From the NCBI RefSeq assembly GCF_004011865.1, contig NZ_RKLP01000003.1, positions 310,001 through 374,000 of the forward strand: DNA of 64,000 nucleotides, written 5' to 3'. The DNA comes from Prescottella agglutinans. GTDB lineage: Bacteria > Actinomycetota > Actinomycetes > Mycobacteriales > Mycobacteriaceae. This document shows, in pieces, positions 51,366 to 59,498 of the stretch. The notes under the pieces are model-generated. The model did no database searches, was not told the origin of the DNA, and worked only from the letters and a program-made list of their open reading frames with translations. Every line of letters starts with the position of its first letter. Position 1 is the first letter of the stretch. A program made the translations under genes and the position numbers.

Positions 51366-51980
51366 TCAGTCTCCTCCGTCGACGGGCGCCGACTGTTCGG
51401 GGGTCGGGGCCGGGGGATGGTCGGCGCGGTCGAGGTGCAGCAGGACGCGGACGGCGACGTCGGCGACGGCGGTCCCGCCGAGCGCGGACGTCGTCGTCGC
51501 GGCGACGCGTTCGGCGTCGCGGACGAGTGCGGCGATGTCGGAGTGCGGGTCGGCGTCCAGCGTGACCTGGAGCGTGGCCAGTCCGCGGTCGGACACGGCC
51601 CGCCCACGGGCCCGCCGAACGCCGGGCAGCCGTTGCAGTTCGGCGGCGACGCCGCCCGCGATGGGACCGAGGTCGATCGCGACGGGGGTATCGGTGCTCG
51701 TCTCGAGCATCGTGCTGGGGGCGGCGCGTCGCCGGGTGAGGTCGACCGCCAGCACGACGATGCCCAGGATCACCCCGACGGCGACCGTGACACCGAGTGC
51801 CCAGTGCCACCAAGTCTGTTCGGGTACCGCGGCGATCCGGTCACGGTCGATGCGGGACACGGCGTTTCGGACCGTCTCCACGTCGCGATCCCAGGCGAGC
51901 GCGGCTGCGCCGACCGCGGCCAGCGCGAGTCCGACGACCAGGACGAGCAGGCGGTTGAGTGCCGCCGCGCCGCGCTTCAC
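51366..51980 (-). CDS. amaP: AmaP-like alkaline-shock membrane anchor protein
   Basis: A 204-residue protein from GTG 51980. Two N-terminal membrane segments (about 8-28 and 60-82) enclose a short external loop, followed by a cytoplasmic domain with GVAAELQRLPGVRRARGRAV typical of the AmaP/Asp23-like fold. In staphylococci AmaP anchors Asp23 to the membrane. It overlaps the preceding Asp23/DUF6286 gene by four bases. The longer frame upstream of 51980 is a shadow. Confidence 0.75.
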   Translation of the reverse strand: MKRGAAALNRLLVLVVGLALAAVGAAALAWDRDVETVRNAVSRIDRDRIAAVPEQTWWHWALGVTVAVGVILGIVVLAVDLTRRRAAPSTMLETSTDTPVAIDLGPIAGGVAAELQRLPGVRRARGRAVSDRGLATLQVTLDADPHSDIAALVRDAERVAATTTSALGGTAVADVAVRVLLHLDRADHPPAPTPEQSAPVDGGD

Positions 51981-52942
51981 GACTCGCTCCGCGACCGCTT
52001 GATCCGCACCCGCAGCTTCAGTGGCCGGTCGAGTACCGCGAGCTGCGCTCGGACGGCGTCCGTCACGGCGTCGCGCAGTTCGCCGGCGGGGAGATCGGGC
52101 GCGGTGACCACGTGCACGGTCGCGCGTCGACGGTCCACCGTGGTGTGCGCGGTGAACACCCCGGCCACCGTGCCGGCGCGGGCACTGCACATTCGCGCGA
52201 CGTCGACCGGTCGCAGCCAGACGGCGGGGGCCTCCGCCCCGATCCGCGCCGGGACGTGTGTGCGGGTGCGTGGCGCGAGCGAGAGCAGCACCAACAGGAT
52301 CCCGACGGCGAGGGCGGCGATCGACGCGGGGACGAGCCACTGCTCCCAGTGCAGGCGCCCGACCCACTCGAAGGTGTTCCGCAGCCACGGCGCACCGGAG
52401 ATCGCCCCGCGGGCGATGAGCAGTTCGCGGGCCGCGACTGCGGCGAGCGCGAGAAGCCCGACGGCGATCGCGACGGCCGCGGGGACGGCGGCGGGCGCCG
52501 CCGTCGGGGTTCGGGGAGGTGTGACGGTCGGCGCGGGCACAGGAGTGGGGCACTCGCCGACGTCGGCGTCGCCCGGCGCCGCGGTGTCGGTGCCGGCGAC
52601 GAGCACCCCCAGTTGGTGCAGGGGCATGCCGGTGAGGTTCTCGACCTGATCGCCCACCTCGCGGTGGACCCGTCGGGTCAGTTCGGCGACGTCGCACGGC
52701 CAGCGCACCCCGAGGTACAGGCTCACCGCGACCGACCGGGTGCCGGTGGAGACGTCGGCGCGGGGAAGATCGCGACCGGTGAACCGGGTGAGCCCGCCGC
52801 CCTGCTGCACGACGCCGGGCACCTGGAGGGCCGCGGTCGTCGCGATCTTCTCGATCGCGCGGTCCTTGATGATCAGGCGTCCGCGCGAGCCCGGTTCGTC
52901 GGTCGCGTCGGGTGACGCGGTGGCGGAGTCGGACTCAGCCAC
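51977..52942 (-). CDS. Asp23/Gls24 protein with membrane-anchored DUF6286 domain
   Basis: A 321-residue protein from GTG 52942. The N-terminal Asp23/Gls24 domain (about 22-125, with DRAIEKIATTAALQVPGV near 27-44) is followed by a Pro-rich linker, two membrane segments (about 153-172 and 205-225) and a C-terminal domain of the DUF6286 type. It combines an Asp23 unit with its own membrane anchor. It overlaps the 59-residue gene by eight bases and amaP by four. Role in envelope stress is inferred. Confidence 0.75.
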   Translation of the reverse strand: MAESDSATASPDATDEPGSRGRLIIKDRAIEKIATTAALQVPGVVQQGGGLTRFTGRDLPRADVSTGTRSVAVSLYLGVRWPCDVAELTRRVHREVGDQVENLTGMPLHQLGVLVAGTDTAAPGDADVGECPTPVPAPTVTPPRTPTAAPAAVPAAVAIAVGLLALAAVAARELLIARGAISGAPWLRNTFEWVGRLHWEQWLVPASIAALAVGILLVLLSLAPRTRTHVPARIGAEAPAVWLRPVDVARMCSARAGTVAGVFTAHTTVDRRRATVHVVTAPDLPAGELRDAVTDAVRAQLAVLDRPLKLRVRIKRSRSES

Positions 52943-53114
52943 GGCCGCGGGACCGTAGCAGGGCTCCGAGGTCCAGGTGGCCGTCGCGGTGGGCGCCGAT
53001 CGCCATCCCGACCGCGCCGAGGAGCACCGCGAACACGAATCCGCTGAAGCCGCCGAGGATTCCTGCGAGCGCCAGCAGCAGTCCCGCGATCAGTCCCATA
53101 CCTGTGCTGGTCAT
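52935..53114 (-). CDS. Small DUF2273-like membrane protein (59 residues)
   Basis: A gene of 59 codons from ATG 53114 to TGA 52935. The product is MTSTGMGLIAGLLLALAG followed by a second hydrophobic stretch and a polar tail (HRDGHLDLGALLRSRGRG). Two membrane segments at about 6-22 and 24-43 match the small DUF2273 proteins found in Asp23 operons. Overlaps of four and eight bases with its neighbours show it is translated in the operon. Confidence 0.75.
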   Translation of the reverse strand: MTSTGMGLIAGLLLALAGILGGFSGFVFAVLLGAVGMAIGAHRDGHLDLGALLRSRGRG

Positions 53115-53449
53115 CGTTCCGGTCCCGTCTGGTCGGCTGTGTAGTCCGCGTAGTCCTCACGGAGATCGTCGAGGTCCTCGATCGTCACGTCGACCGGCAC
53201 GCCCACCACCGGGCGGACGGCGGCGCGGATGCGCTCGGCCGTCGCGAACAGGTCGGCCGGATAGCACACGGTGACGTGGACCGCGCAGGTGTCATCGTCG
53301 ATCCGGATGCCGGTGACCCGTCGTCCCGGGAGGTAGGTGGCGACCGTGCCGAACTCGCCGCCGTGCAGACCCGTCACCCCCGCGACGGCGAGCGCCGCCT
53401 CGGCGGCGCGCTCGGCCGTCGAAAGTGATTGTGTCGCAGGCTCGGTCAC
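53111..53449 (-). CDS. Short Asp23-like protein
   Basis: A 112-residue protein with an Asp23-like alpha/beta arrangement: an early helix (TAERAAEAALAVAGVTGLHG), strands with TGIRIDDDTCAVHVTVCYP, then a helix (LFATAERIRAAVRPVVGVP) and VDVTIEDL. It overlaps both adjacent genes by four bases. Assignment to Asp23/Gls24 is by pattern and neighbours. Confidence 0.7.
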   Translation of the reverse strand: MTEPATQSLSTAERAAEAALAVAGVTGLHGGEFGTVATYLPGRRVTGIRIDDDTCAVHVTVCYPADLFATAERIRAAVRPVVGVPVDVTIEDLDDLREDYADYTADQTGPER

Positions 53450-53934
53450 TGCACTCGCGATTTGGTGTCGCCCGGCTTCGTGTCGCCGGCGCCCGGTTCG
53501 TCCTCGTCGAACAGGACGACGTCGAAGACGGTGATGTTCACCTCGGTCACCTCGAGGCCCGTCATGTTCTCGACGGCCGCGATGACGTTGCGCCGGATCC
53601 CGGCCGCGAGTTCGTGGAGGGCGACTCCGTACTCGGCGACGATGCCGATGTCGATGGCGGCCTGCTTCTCGCCGACCTCGACGGCGACGCCCTGCCCGTG
53701 GTTGACCCGGGCGCCGGGTATGCGATCGCGGAGCGCTCCGACGACGCGGGCGGTGCCGCCGCCGACGTCGTAGACGCCGCTGATCTCCCGCGTGGCGATG
53801 CCCGCGATCTTCGCGACGACCGCGTCCGCGATAATCGTCTTGCCCTGGGAGTCGATCAGTTCGGGTGTGGATCCGCCGAACCGGATTCGTCCGCCCTCCG
53901 TGCCCGAAACACCTGCACCCGGATCAGTGGTCAT
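53446..53934 (-). CDS. Asp23/Gls24 family envelope-stress protein
   Basis: A 162-residue protein from ATG 53934, preceded by GAGGAGCGACG. It contains the Asp23/Gls24 core: IIADAVVAKIAGIATREISG at about 34-53, VAVEVGEKQAAIDIGIVAEYG near 80-100, and VTEVNITVFDVVLFDEDE at the end. Asp23 proteins are abundant membrane-associated proteins linked to cell-envelope homeostasis. It is the first gene of a six-gene, overlapping operon and is divergent from the ferredoxin reductase gene. Confidence 0.85.
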   Translation of the reverse strand: MTTDPGAGVSGTEGGRIRFGGSTPELIDSQGKTIIADAVVAKIAGIATREISGVYDVGGGTARVVGALRDRIPGARVNHGQGVAVEVGEKQAAIDIGIVAEYGVALHELAAGIRRNVIAAVENMTGLEVTEVNITVFDVVLFDEDEPGAGDTKPGDTKSRVQ

Positions 53935-54075
53935 CGTCGCTCCTCGCCCGGTCCCGTTCCCGCGTCGGCCCGGTTCCCGTCCAACTGTAATGAGTGCCGC
54001 CACCGCATGGGGTGCGACGCGCAGCGGTTCCACACGTCCCGGACCCGGCGGGTACCCGATACCCCGCGGATTTGG

Positions 54076-54089
54076 TAGAACATGTTCCA
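54076..54089 (+). promoter_or_regulatory. KstR operator (perfect TnnAACnnGTTnnA)
   Basis: TAGAACATGTTCCA satisfies every fixed position of the KstR consensus. It lies 66 bases before the ferredoxin reductase ATG and 141 bases before the divergent Asp23 gene. KstR represses cholesterol-catabolism genes in mycolata. Confidence 0.7.
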
Positions 54090-54155
54090 AATGTGGCGTG
54101 CTCGCGTGGGACGCCGGATGAGGTGTCGCGTGTGGTGACGGAGGGGTTGGCAGGG

Positions 54156-55358
54156 ATGACCAGTAGTGACAAGGCCGTCGGTCCGGTCGTGATCGTCGGG
54201 GCCGGGCTGGCCGCCGTCCGCGCCGCGGAGGAACTGCGGCAGTCGGGGTACGACGGCGAACTCGTCGTCGTCGGCGACGAGCCGCACCTGCCGTACGACC
54301 GGCCGCCGCTGTCGAAGGAGGTCGTCCGGGGCGAGAACGACGACACGACGCTGCGTCCGCAGGAGTTCTACGACGAGCATCGGGTGGACCTGCGCCTCGG
54401 CACGGCCGCGACGGGCGTCGACCGCGAGCGCCGGGTGCTGCACCTGGCCGACGGCGGCGAGGTCGCGTACGGCGAGCTGATCATCGCGACCGGGCTGACC
54501 CCGCGCCGCATCCCGGGCCTGCCGGACCTCGAAGGCGTCCACGTGCTGCGTTCGGTCGACGAGAGCCGCGCGCTGCGCGCCGACCTGCGCGAGGGTGCGC
54601 GTGCGCTCGTGGTCGGCGCAGGTTTCATCGGGTGCGAGCTCGCGGCCAGCATGCGGGCCCTGGGGCTCGACGTCGTGCTCCTCGAGCCGCAGCCGGCCCC
54701 GCTGGCGTCGGTGCTGGGTGAGCGGATCGGCAAGCTGGTCGGGCGTCTGCACACCGAGGAGGGCGTCGACGTCCGGGCCGGGGTCGGGCTCGCGGCCCTC
54801 ACCGGCGACGGGCGCGTCAGCGGCGCCGTGCTGTCCGACGGCACCGAGCTCGCGGTCGACGTCGTCGCGATCGGCATCGGTTCGGTGCCGGTCACGGGTT
54901 GGCTCGACGGCTCGGGCATCGAGATCGGCAACGGGGTGCTGTGCGACGAGGTGGGCCGCACCAACGATCCGCACGTGTGGGCCATCGGTGACGTCGCGGC
55001 GTGGCGGCACGAGCTCGGCGGGCACAAGCGCGTCGAGCACTGGAGCAACGCCGGCGACCAGGCGAAGATCCTCGCGGGGGCGCTGACCGGAACGGGCGAC
55101 CCGGGTGCGCCGGCGCAGGTCCCCTACTTCTGGAGTGACCAGTACGGCCTCAAGATCCAGGCCCTCGGCACGGTCTCGCCCGACGACGACGTCCACATGG
55201 TCAAGGACGACGGGCGCAAGTTCGTGGCCTACTACTCGCGCGGTGGTGTGTTGACCGCGGTCGTCGGCCTGGGCTCGGCCGGCGCGGTGATGAAGATGCG
55301 GGCGAAGATCGCCGCCGGCGCACCGATCGCGGAGCTGCTCGAGTCCACCCCGGCCTGA
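54156..55358 (+). CDS. FAD-dependent ferredoxin/rubredoxin reductase
   Basis: A 400-residue flavoprotein from ATG 54156; GTG 54135 is an alternative. FAD motif VVIVGAGLAAVRAAEELR is at about 11-28, DRPPLSKEV near 49-57, NAD motif VVGAGFIGCELAASMRALG near 150-168, and a second FAD motif VWAIGDVAAW near 272-281. The C-terminal dimerisation domain is complete. It resembles M. tuberculosis Rv0688, which also lies just before the mycofactocin locus. A KstR site upstream suggests use in steroid oxidation, for example supplying a P450 ferredoxin. Confidence 0.87.
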   Translation: MTSSDKAVGPVVIVGAGLAAVRAAEELRQSGYDGELVVVGDEPHLPYDRPPLSKEVVRGENDDTTLRPQEFYDEHRVDLRLGTAATGVDRERRVLHLADGGEVAYGELIIATGLTPRRIPGLPDLEGVHVLRSVDESRALRADLREGARALVVGAGFIGCELAASMRALGLDVVLLEPQPAPLASVLGERIGKLVGRLHTEEGVDVRAGVGLAALTGDGRVSGAVLSDGTELAVDVVAIGIGSVPVTGWLDGSGIEIGNGVLCDEVGRTNDPHVWAIGDVAAWRHELGGHKRVEHWSNAGDQAKILAGALTGTGDPGAPAQVPYFWSDQYGLKIQALGTVSPDDDVHMVKDDGRKFVAYYSRGGVLTAVVGLGSAGAVMKMRAKIAAGAPIAELLESTPA

Positions 55359-55391
55359 CCGCCTGCCCGACCCGGCGGAAGTAGACCGGGC

Positions 55392-55397
55392 TAGATT
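55392..55397 (+). promoter_or_regulatory. -10 element giving a probable leaderless mRNA
   Basis: TAGATT ends six bases before the GTG start of the racemase-like gene, with no ribosome site, so transcription and translation probably start together. Confidence 0.45.
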
Positions 55398-55403
55398 TGT
55401 CGG

Positions 55404-56171
55404 GTGATCGTTGCGCTCATCGACTCGGGTCTGGGACTTCTCCCGACGTCTGCGTGGTTGCGTCGGTTGCGTCCGGACCTCGACCTGATGCTCTCCCTCG
55501 ACCCGGAGGGTGCCCCGTGGGGTCCGCGCGACGAGCGGTGGGTGATCGACCGTGTCGTCGGCACCGCCCGCCGGGCCGTCGACCGCGGGGCCGAGGTCGT
55601 GGTGCTGCCGTGCAACACCGCCAGCGTCACGGCCCTCGAGCACGTGCGCGCCGACCTGGGTTCCGGCATTCCCGTGATCGGGACGGTCCCGGCGATCAAG
55701 CCGGCCGCGGCGATGTGCGATTCGGTCGCGATCTGGGCGACGGCCGCGACCACGTCCAGCGCGTATCAGGCGAACCTCGTCGAACAGTTCGCCAACGGCA
55801 GTTCGGTCGTCGGTGTGGCTGCCCACGGCCTCGCCGACGCGATCGACCGGGGCGACATCGATGCGGTCGGGGAGGCGATCGCGTCGGCGGCCGCCCGTAC
55901 CCCCGGCGACGTCACGGGGGTGGTGCTGGGCTGCACCCACTACCCGTTGGTGGCGGAGGAGATCGCGGCCCACCTGCCCGACGGCGTCGTGCTGTTCGAC
56001 AGCGCCGAGGCCGTCGCGGCACAGACCCTGCGGCGCATCGACGCCCTGGGACGCGATTCGACCGGCAAGGGCACGGTCGAAGTCCTGCTGAGTGGGACCC
56101 GCGGTGAGCTGCCGGTCAGCGCCGCCAGTTTCGACGCCGGCCGTCTGCTGCTCGCAGCGCCGTCCCGCTGA
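55404..56171 (+). CDS. Aspartate/glutamate racemase superfamily protein
   Basis: A 255-residue protein with the MurI-type fold: the N-terminal IDSGLGLLP, first Cys motif LPCNTAS at about 71-77 and second Cys motif GCTHYPL near 178-184. The two Cys are the catalytic pair of the superfamily. It is probably not the main MurI, since it is shorter and lacks the usual murI setting, but the sequence alone cannot exclude glutamate racemisation for peptidoglycan. Confidence 0.8.
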   Translation: MIVALIDSGLGLLPTSAWLRRLRPDLDLMLSLDPEGAPWGPRDERWVIDRVVGTARRAVDRGAEVVVLPCNTASVTALEHVRADLGSGIPVIGTVPAIKPAAAMCDSVAIWATAATTSSAYQANLVEQFANGSSVVGVAAHGLADAIDRGDIDAVGEAIASAAARTPGDVTGVVLGCTHYPLVAEEIAAHLPDGVVLFDSAEAVAAQTLRRIDALGRDSTGKGTVEVLLSGTRGELPVSAASFDAGRLLLAAPSR

Positions 56172-56187
56172 ACTCGCCGTCCCCGGT

Positions 56188-56850
56188 TCAGCCCATCTGG
56201 GCCATCCCCGCGGCCACGACCTGCGCGACGGTGTCGAGTTCGTCGTGGTGCAGCCGGGGGATGTCGTCGAGGTCGCGCATCCGGTCGTTGCTGGCGGCCG
56301 AGAACATCGCCGCGACCCACGCGTTCGCGCAGGCCCGCAGCGTGCCCGGACGCACCGGGGCGACCGCGCTGGCCTGCAGGATCCGGACCGTCGCCTCGTG
56401 CAGGTACGTCCGGAACCGCCGCAGGTAGTTCCGGACGTCGGGGTGGGTCTCGGCCTCGCGCCAGATGATCACCCGCATCACCGACGAGTCGTGGTCCCGC
56501 AGGTTGAGGGCGTCGTCGAGGTTCACCAGGCTCCGGGCCGGATCGCCGGGGGCGACCAGCGGCGTGATGTCGTCGAGGGGTTCGGCGGGGAGGCGCTCGG
56601 CGAGCAGCGCCGTGAGGATGTCGGGTTTGGTGGGGAAGTAGTAGAAGACGAGGCCCTTCGGGACCCCGGCGGCCGCGGCGACCGCGGCCGTCGACGTGGC
56701 GTCGAAGCCGCGGTCCGCGATCAGGGTCTCGGCGGCGTCGAGGATCTTCGCGCGCGCGTCCCCGTCGATCCTGGCGCTGCGCCGACGGTGCGGCATGGCG
56801 TGGTTCGCTGTCTGTCGGGTCGTCTCTCGGTGGTTGTCAGTGCGCGGCAA
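56188..56850 (-). CDS. TetR-family regulator
   Basis: A 220-residue regulator as read from TTG 56850; ATG 56796 would give 202 residues. Neither start has an ideal ribosome site. The HTH is clear (FDATSTAAVAAAAGVPKGLVFYYFPTK spans about 49-75), with a helical ligand domain after it. If the longer start is used, it overlaps the SPW gene by 14 bases, so the two may be co-transcribed. Ligand and targets are unknown. Confidence 0.82.
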   Translation of the reverse strand: MPRTDNHRETTRQTANHAMPHRRRSARIDGDARAKILDAAETLIADRGFDATSTAAVAAAAGVPKGLVFYYFPTKPDILTALLAERLPAEPLDDITPLVAPGDPARSLVNLDDALNLRDHDSSVMRVIIWREAETHPDVRNYLRRFRTYLHEATVRILQASAVAPVRPGTLRACANAWVAAMFSAASNDRMRDLDDIPRLHHDELDTVAQVVAAGMAQMG

Positions 56851-57199
56851 CGCCTCCGTGTCCGTGCATTCGTGCGCTCATCGCGGGCATGCCGACCACG
56901 GAGACCACCACGGTCAGCGCGCCGACGACCCAGGCCGTCCACGCCGCCCCGGTCATCGTGTGGAAGTTCATGACCCACGGGGAGATGAACAGCAGCACGC
57001 CCAGCACGCCCATCGCGTAGTCCGCCGCCGCCATCCCGGGCCGGGCCATGTGTGCCAGGCCGGCGAGGGCGGTGAGCACGCCCAGCACGATCAGCGACCA
57101 CCGCGCGCCGGTGTTCGTCGAGAGCCACAGCGGCGAGAGCGCCGCGAACGCGCCGATGATCACGGCCGCGTAGTCCTGCCAACGAGTTGAAGCCTTCAT
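56837..57199 (-). CDS. SPW-repeat membrane protein
   Basis: A 120-residue protein with four hydrophobic segments and two SPW-type repeats, seen as FAALSPLWLS near 19-28 and LLFISPWVMNF near 70-80. ATG 57199 is preceded by GGAGGCGGGTC. SPW proteins are small integral membrane proteins of unknown function in actinobacteria. Confidence 0.8.
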   Translation of the reverse strand: MKASTRWQDYAAVIIGAFAALSPLWLSTNTGARWSLIVLGVLTALAGLAHMARPGMAAADYAMGVLGVLLFISPWVMNFHTMTGAAWTAWVVGALTVVVSVVGMPAMSARMHGHGGVAAH

Positions 57200-57344
57200 G
57201 ACCCGCCTCCTGGGGATAGGCCTCGGAAAAGGGGATAGAGGATCGCGTCCTCGGCTTCAGTGTCACGCTGACTGACCGGCCGATCAATATGTCCGGGTTG
57301 CACTTCGATGACGGATTCGTGCAGTTCAGGGCGCGGTTCTGTGA

Positions 57345-57391
57345 CCGAATGTCACATCGGTTCAGTTCGACGGAACGCATGTGACATTCGG
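57345..57391. repeat. Palindromic repeat element, copy A (47 bases)
   Basis: CCGAATGTCACAT (57345-57357) and ATGTGACATTCGG (57379-57391) are perfect 13-base inverted arms around a 21-base centre with GGTTC and GGAAC. A second copy with about 40 of 47 identical positions lies between mftC and mftD at 61977-62023. The rest of the 57200-57479 gap holds only this and the kshB terminator. Confidence 0.75.
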
Positions 57392-57421
57392 CCGGAAGGC
57401 CGGAGGGTGCGCTGCATGCGA

Positions 57422-57459
57422 AAGGGCCCGACCCCACCGGACGGCGGGGTCGGGCCCTT
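57422..57459 (-). terminator. Terminator after kshB
   Basis: AAGGGCCCGACCCC and GGGGTCGGGCCCTT form a perfect 14-base-pair stem with a 10-base loop, 20 bases past the kshB stop; TTTCG follows on the minus strand. Confidence 0.75.
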
Positions 57460-57479
57460 CTGCGAGCGGATGTCGAGTG

Positions 57480-58535
57480 TCAGAACTCGATCTTGAGGTG
57501 ATCGCTCACCGGCTTGGCCTGGCAGCCCAGGATGTAGCCGTTGGCGATGTCCTCCTCGTCGAGGACGCCGGCGTGCTCCATCTCGACCTTGCCCTCGAGC
57601 ACGGTGCAGGCGCACGAGCCGCACTCGCCCTCCTGGCAGGAGTACGGCACGTCCAGGCCCTTCGACAGCATGACGTCGACGAGCGTCTGCTTGCGCGGCC
57701 AGCTCAGGTTGTGCGTCTCGCCGTCCAGTTCGATCTCGACGGTCGCGGCGTCGGCGGCCTCCTCCGCGGTGACCTCCTCGAGCTCGACGTCCTTGAACGG
57801 GTCGCCGGCGAGCGAGTTGAAGACCTCCGCGTGGACCTGCGAGCGCGGCATGCCGGCCTGCGCCAGGGCGTCGTGGATGGTGTCCATGAAGGGGCCGGGG
57901 CCGCACATGAACGCCTCGTGCGAGGTGAACGGCGCGGCGAGGGTCGCGACCTGGGCGGCGGTGGGCAGGCCCTGTAGCGACTCGATCCAGTGGATTATCG
58001 TCAGGCGGTCGGCGTACTTGGCGGCCAGCTCACGCAGCTCGGCCGCGAAGATCACCGAGTTCTCGTCGCGGTTGGCGTAGACCAGGACGACCTTGCCCTT
58101 GCCCTCGGTCAGCGCCGACTTGAGGATCGACATGACGGGCGTGATGCCGCTGCCCGCGCCGAACAGCAGGAAGTCGTGGTCGAGCGACTTCGGCGTGAAG
58201 ATGCCGGACGGGGGCAGCACCTCGATCTGGTCGCCGACCGAGACGTTGTCGCACAGCCAGTTGGAGCCGTAGCCCTCGGCGGTGCGCTTGACGGTGACCT
58301 TGGGGGCGTCGTCGGTGAACGGCGAGCTCGCGAGCGAGTAGCAGCGGGCGACCGAGCCAGTCAGGTCGCTCGGGATGCGCAACGTCAGGAACTGGCCGGG
58401 CTTGTACTGGAACTTGCTCTTCATGTCCGCGGGGACGTCGAAGACCAACGACCGCGAGTCGGGGGTCTCCTCGATCACCCCGGACACGGTGAGCACCGCG
58501 GATCGAGAGCTGTGCGGCACATCGATAGTGGTCAT
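57480..58535 (-). CDS. kshB: 3-ketosteroid-9-alpha-hydroxylase reductase subunit KshB
   Basis: A 351-residue FNR-type oxygenase reductase. The flavin domain has GSVARCYSLASSPF near 61-74, the NAD domain GAGSGITPVMSILKSAL near 125-141, and the C-terminal plant-type [2Fe-2S] domain CQEGECGSCAC near 300-310 with a fourth Cys in LGCQAKP. It resembles KshB, which passes electrons from NADH to the Rieske oxygenase KshA in sterol ring opening; related reductases serve other oxygenases. A perfect KstR operator lies 39 bases before the start, which supports KshB. In rhodococci kshB is often away from kshA. Confidence 0.85.
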   Translation of the reverse strand: MTTIDVPHSSRSAVLTVSGVIEETPDSRSLVFDVPADMKSKFQYKPGQFLTLRIPSDLTGSVARCYSLASSPFTDDAPKVTVKRTAEGYGSNWLCDNVSVGDQIEVLPPSGIFTPKSLDHDFLLFGAGSGITPVMSILKSALTEGKGKVVLVYANRDENSVIFAAELRELAAKYADRLTIIHWIESLQGLPTAAQVATLAAPFTSHEAFMCGPGPFMDTIHDALAQAGMPRSQVHAEVFNSLAGDPFKDVELEEVTAEEAADAATVEIELDGETHNLSWPRKQTLVDVMLSKGLDVPYSCQEGECGSCACTVLEGKVEMEHAGVLDEEDIANGYILGCQAKPVSDHLKIEF

Positions 58536-58573
58536 GCGAACTCTGGTCCTCTCGTGGATCAGCCTAGAACGTT

Positions 58574-58587
58574 TAGAACGTGTTCTA
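58574..58587 (-). promoter_or_regulatory. KstR operator of kshB (perfect 14-base palindrome)
   Basis: TAGAACGTGTTCTA, nearly fully symmetrical, fits TnnAACnnGTTnnA exactly. A partial copy (TAGAACGT) precedes it. It lies 39 bases upstream of the kshB ATG. Confidence 0.8.
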
Positions 58588-58694
58588 GTTTCAGCGTAGC
58601 AGCGTAGCGACGCTACCGGGGCGATGGTAATTCTCCGATTTCGGCTCCCGCTGATCGGGAGCGTTCTCGAGCGCCGAATCGGACACTCGAGCGG

Positions 58695-59498
58695 TCAGGC
58701 CTCGAGGACCAGCCAGCCGCCGTGATGATCGAAAACCTCGAACGGTCGTCCGGTCGAGGCGCCGAGCGCCCGGAGCGCGTCGGCGTCGAATGTACGCACG
58801 TGCCCGTGGCACGCCGTCGCGACGTCCTCGTAGGGCACCGCGACCACGACGCGCTCGCGCGCGATCCGCAGCGCCTCGGCGACGACGGTGGCCCCGGTGT
58901 CGGGGTCGACGTGCTCGAGGAGGTGGACGGCGGTGACGGTGTCGGCGCTGTCGTCGGGCACCGGCACGTTCGCGGCGTCGCACACCAGGGTGTCGACGGA
59001 CAGGCCGAGCGTCGGTGCCACCGCGTCGAGCAGCGTCATCGTGCCCGGCAGGATGTCGGTCGCGGTGACGGGGACACCGGCACCGGCGAGGCGCAGCGGG
59101 AGGAAGCCGAAGCACGATCCCAGATCCAGCACGCTGCCGCGGACGAGTTCGGCGGCCTTGTCGTGGATCGGCGCGAAGTCCGCGGTGCCGTCCAGGAGTT
59201 CGGCGAGCGAGTTGCGGTAGTAGGCGGTCCACGACCCGAGGGCGTCGGGCACCGTCGAGCGGACCAGTCCGACCATCGTCAGTTCGAACTCGGTCTGACC
59301 GAAGTCGGCGTCGCCGATCGACGCGGTCACCTCCGCCACCAGGCGTTCGCTGAGCGACTCCGGTCCCAGCGAGTGCCGCACGTGGAGCGCGTCGCCCGAG
59401 CGGGTGAGCGTGATGGGTCCGCTCGGGACGCGCTCGACGGTGACGTGGTCGTGCGACCACAGGCCGGGCGGGCAGGGGGCGAGCGAGTCAAGCGTCAT
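58695..59498 (-). CDS. mftM: SAM-dependent methyltransferase, probable mycofactocin oligosaccharide methyltransferase
   Basis: A 267-residue class-I methyltransferase. Motif I is VLDLGSCFGFLPLRLA at about 121-136, with a Cys-Phe instead of the usual GxG, and motif II region TDILPGTMTLLDAV follows. Its start overlaps the end of mftR by 11 bases, so it is co-transcribed with the mycofactocin regulator. MftM methylates the glucan chain of mycofactocin in mycobacteria. The assignment rests on context and length and should be read as probable. Confidence 0.68.
   Translation of the reverse strand: MTLDSLAPCPPGLWSHDHVTVERVPSGPITLTRSGDALHVRHSLGPESLSERLVAEVTASIGDADFGQTEFELTMVGLVRSTVPDALGSWTAYYRNSLAELLDGTADFAPIHDKAAELVRGSVLDLGSCFGFLPLRLAGAGVPVTATDILPGTMTLLDAVAPTLGLSVDTLVCDAANVPVPDDSADTVTAVHLLEHVDPDTGATVVAEALRIARERVVVAVPYEDVATACHGHVRTFDADALRALGASTGRPFEVFDHHGGWLVLEA

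Noticed and set aside
54079-54088. LexA/SOS box at GAACATGTTC
   Set aside because: The actinobacterial SOS box needs four bases between GAAC and GTTC; here there are two, which instead fits KstR.
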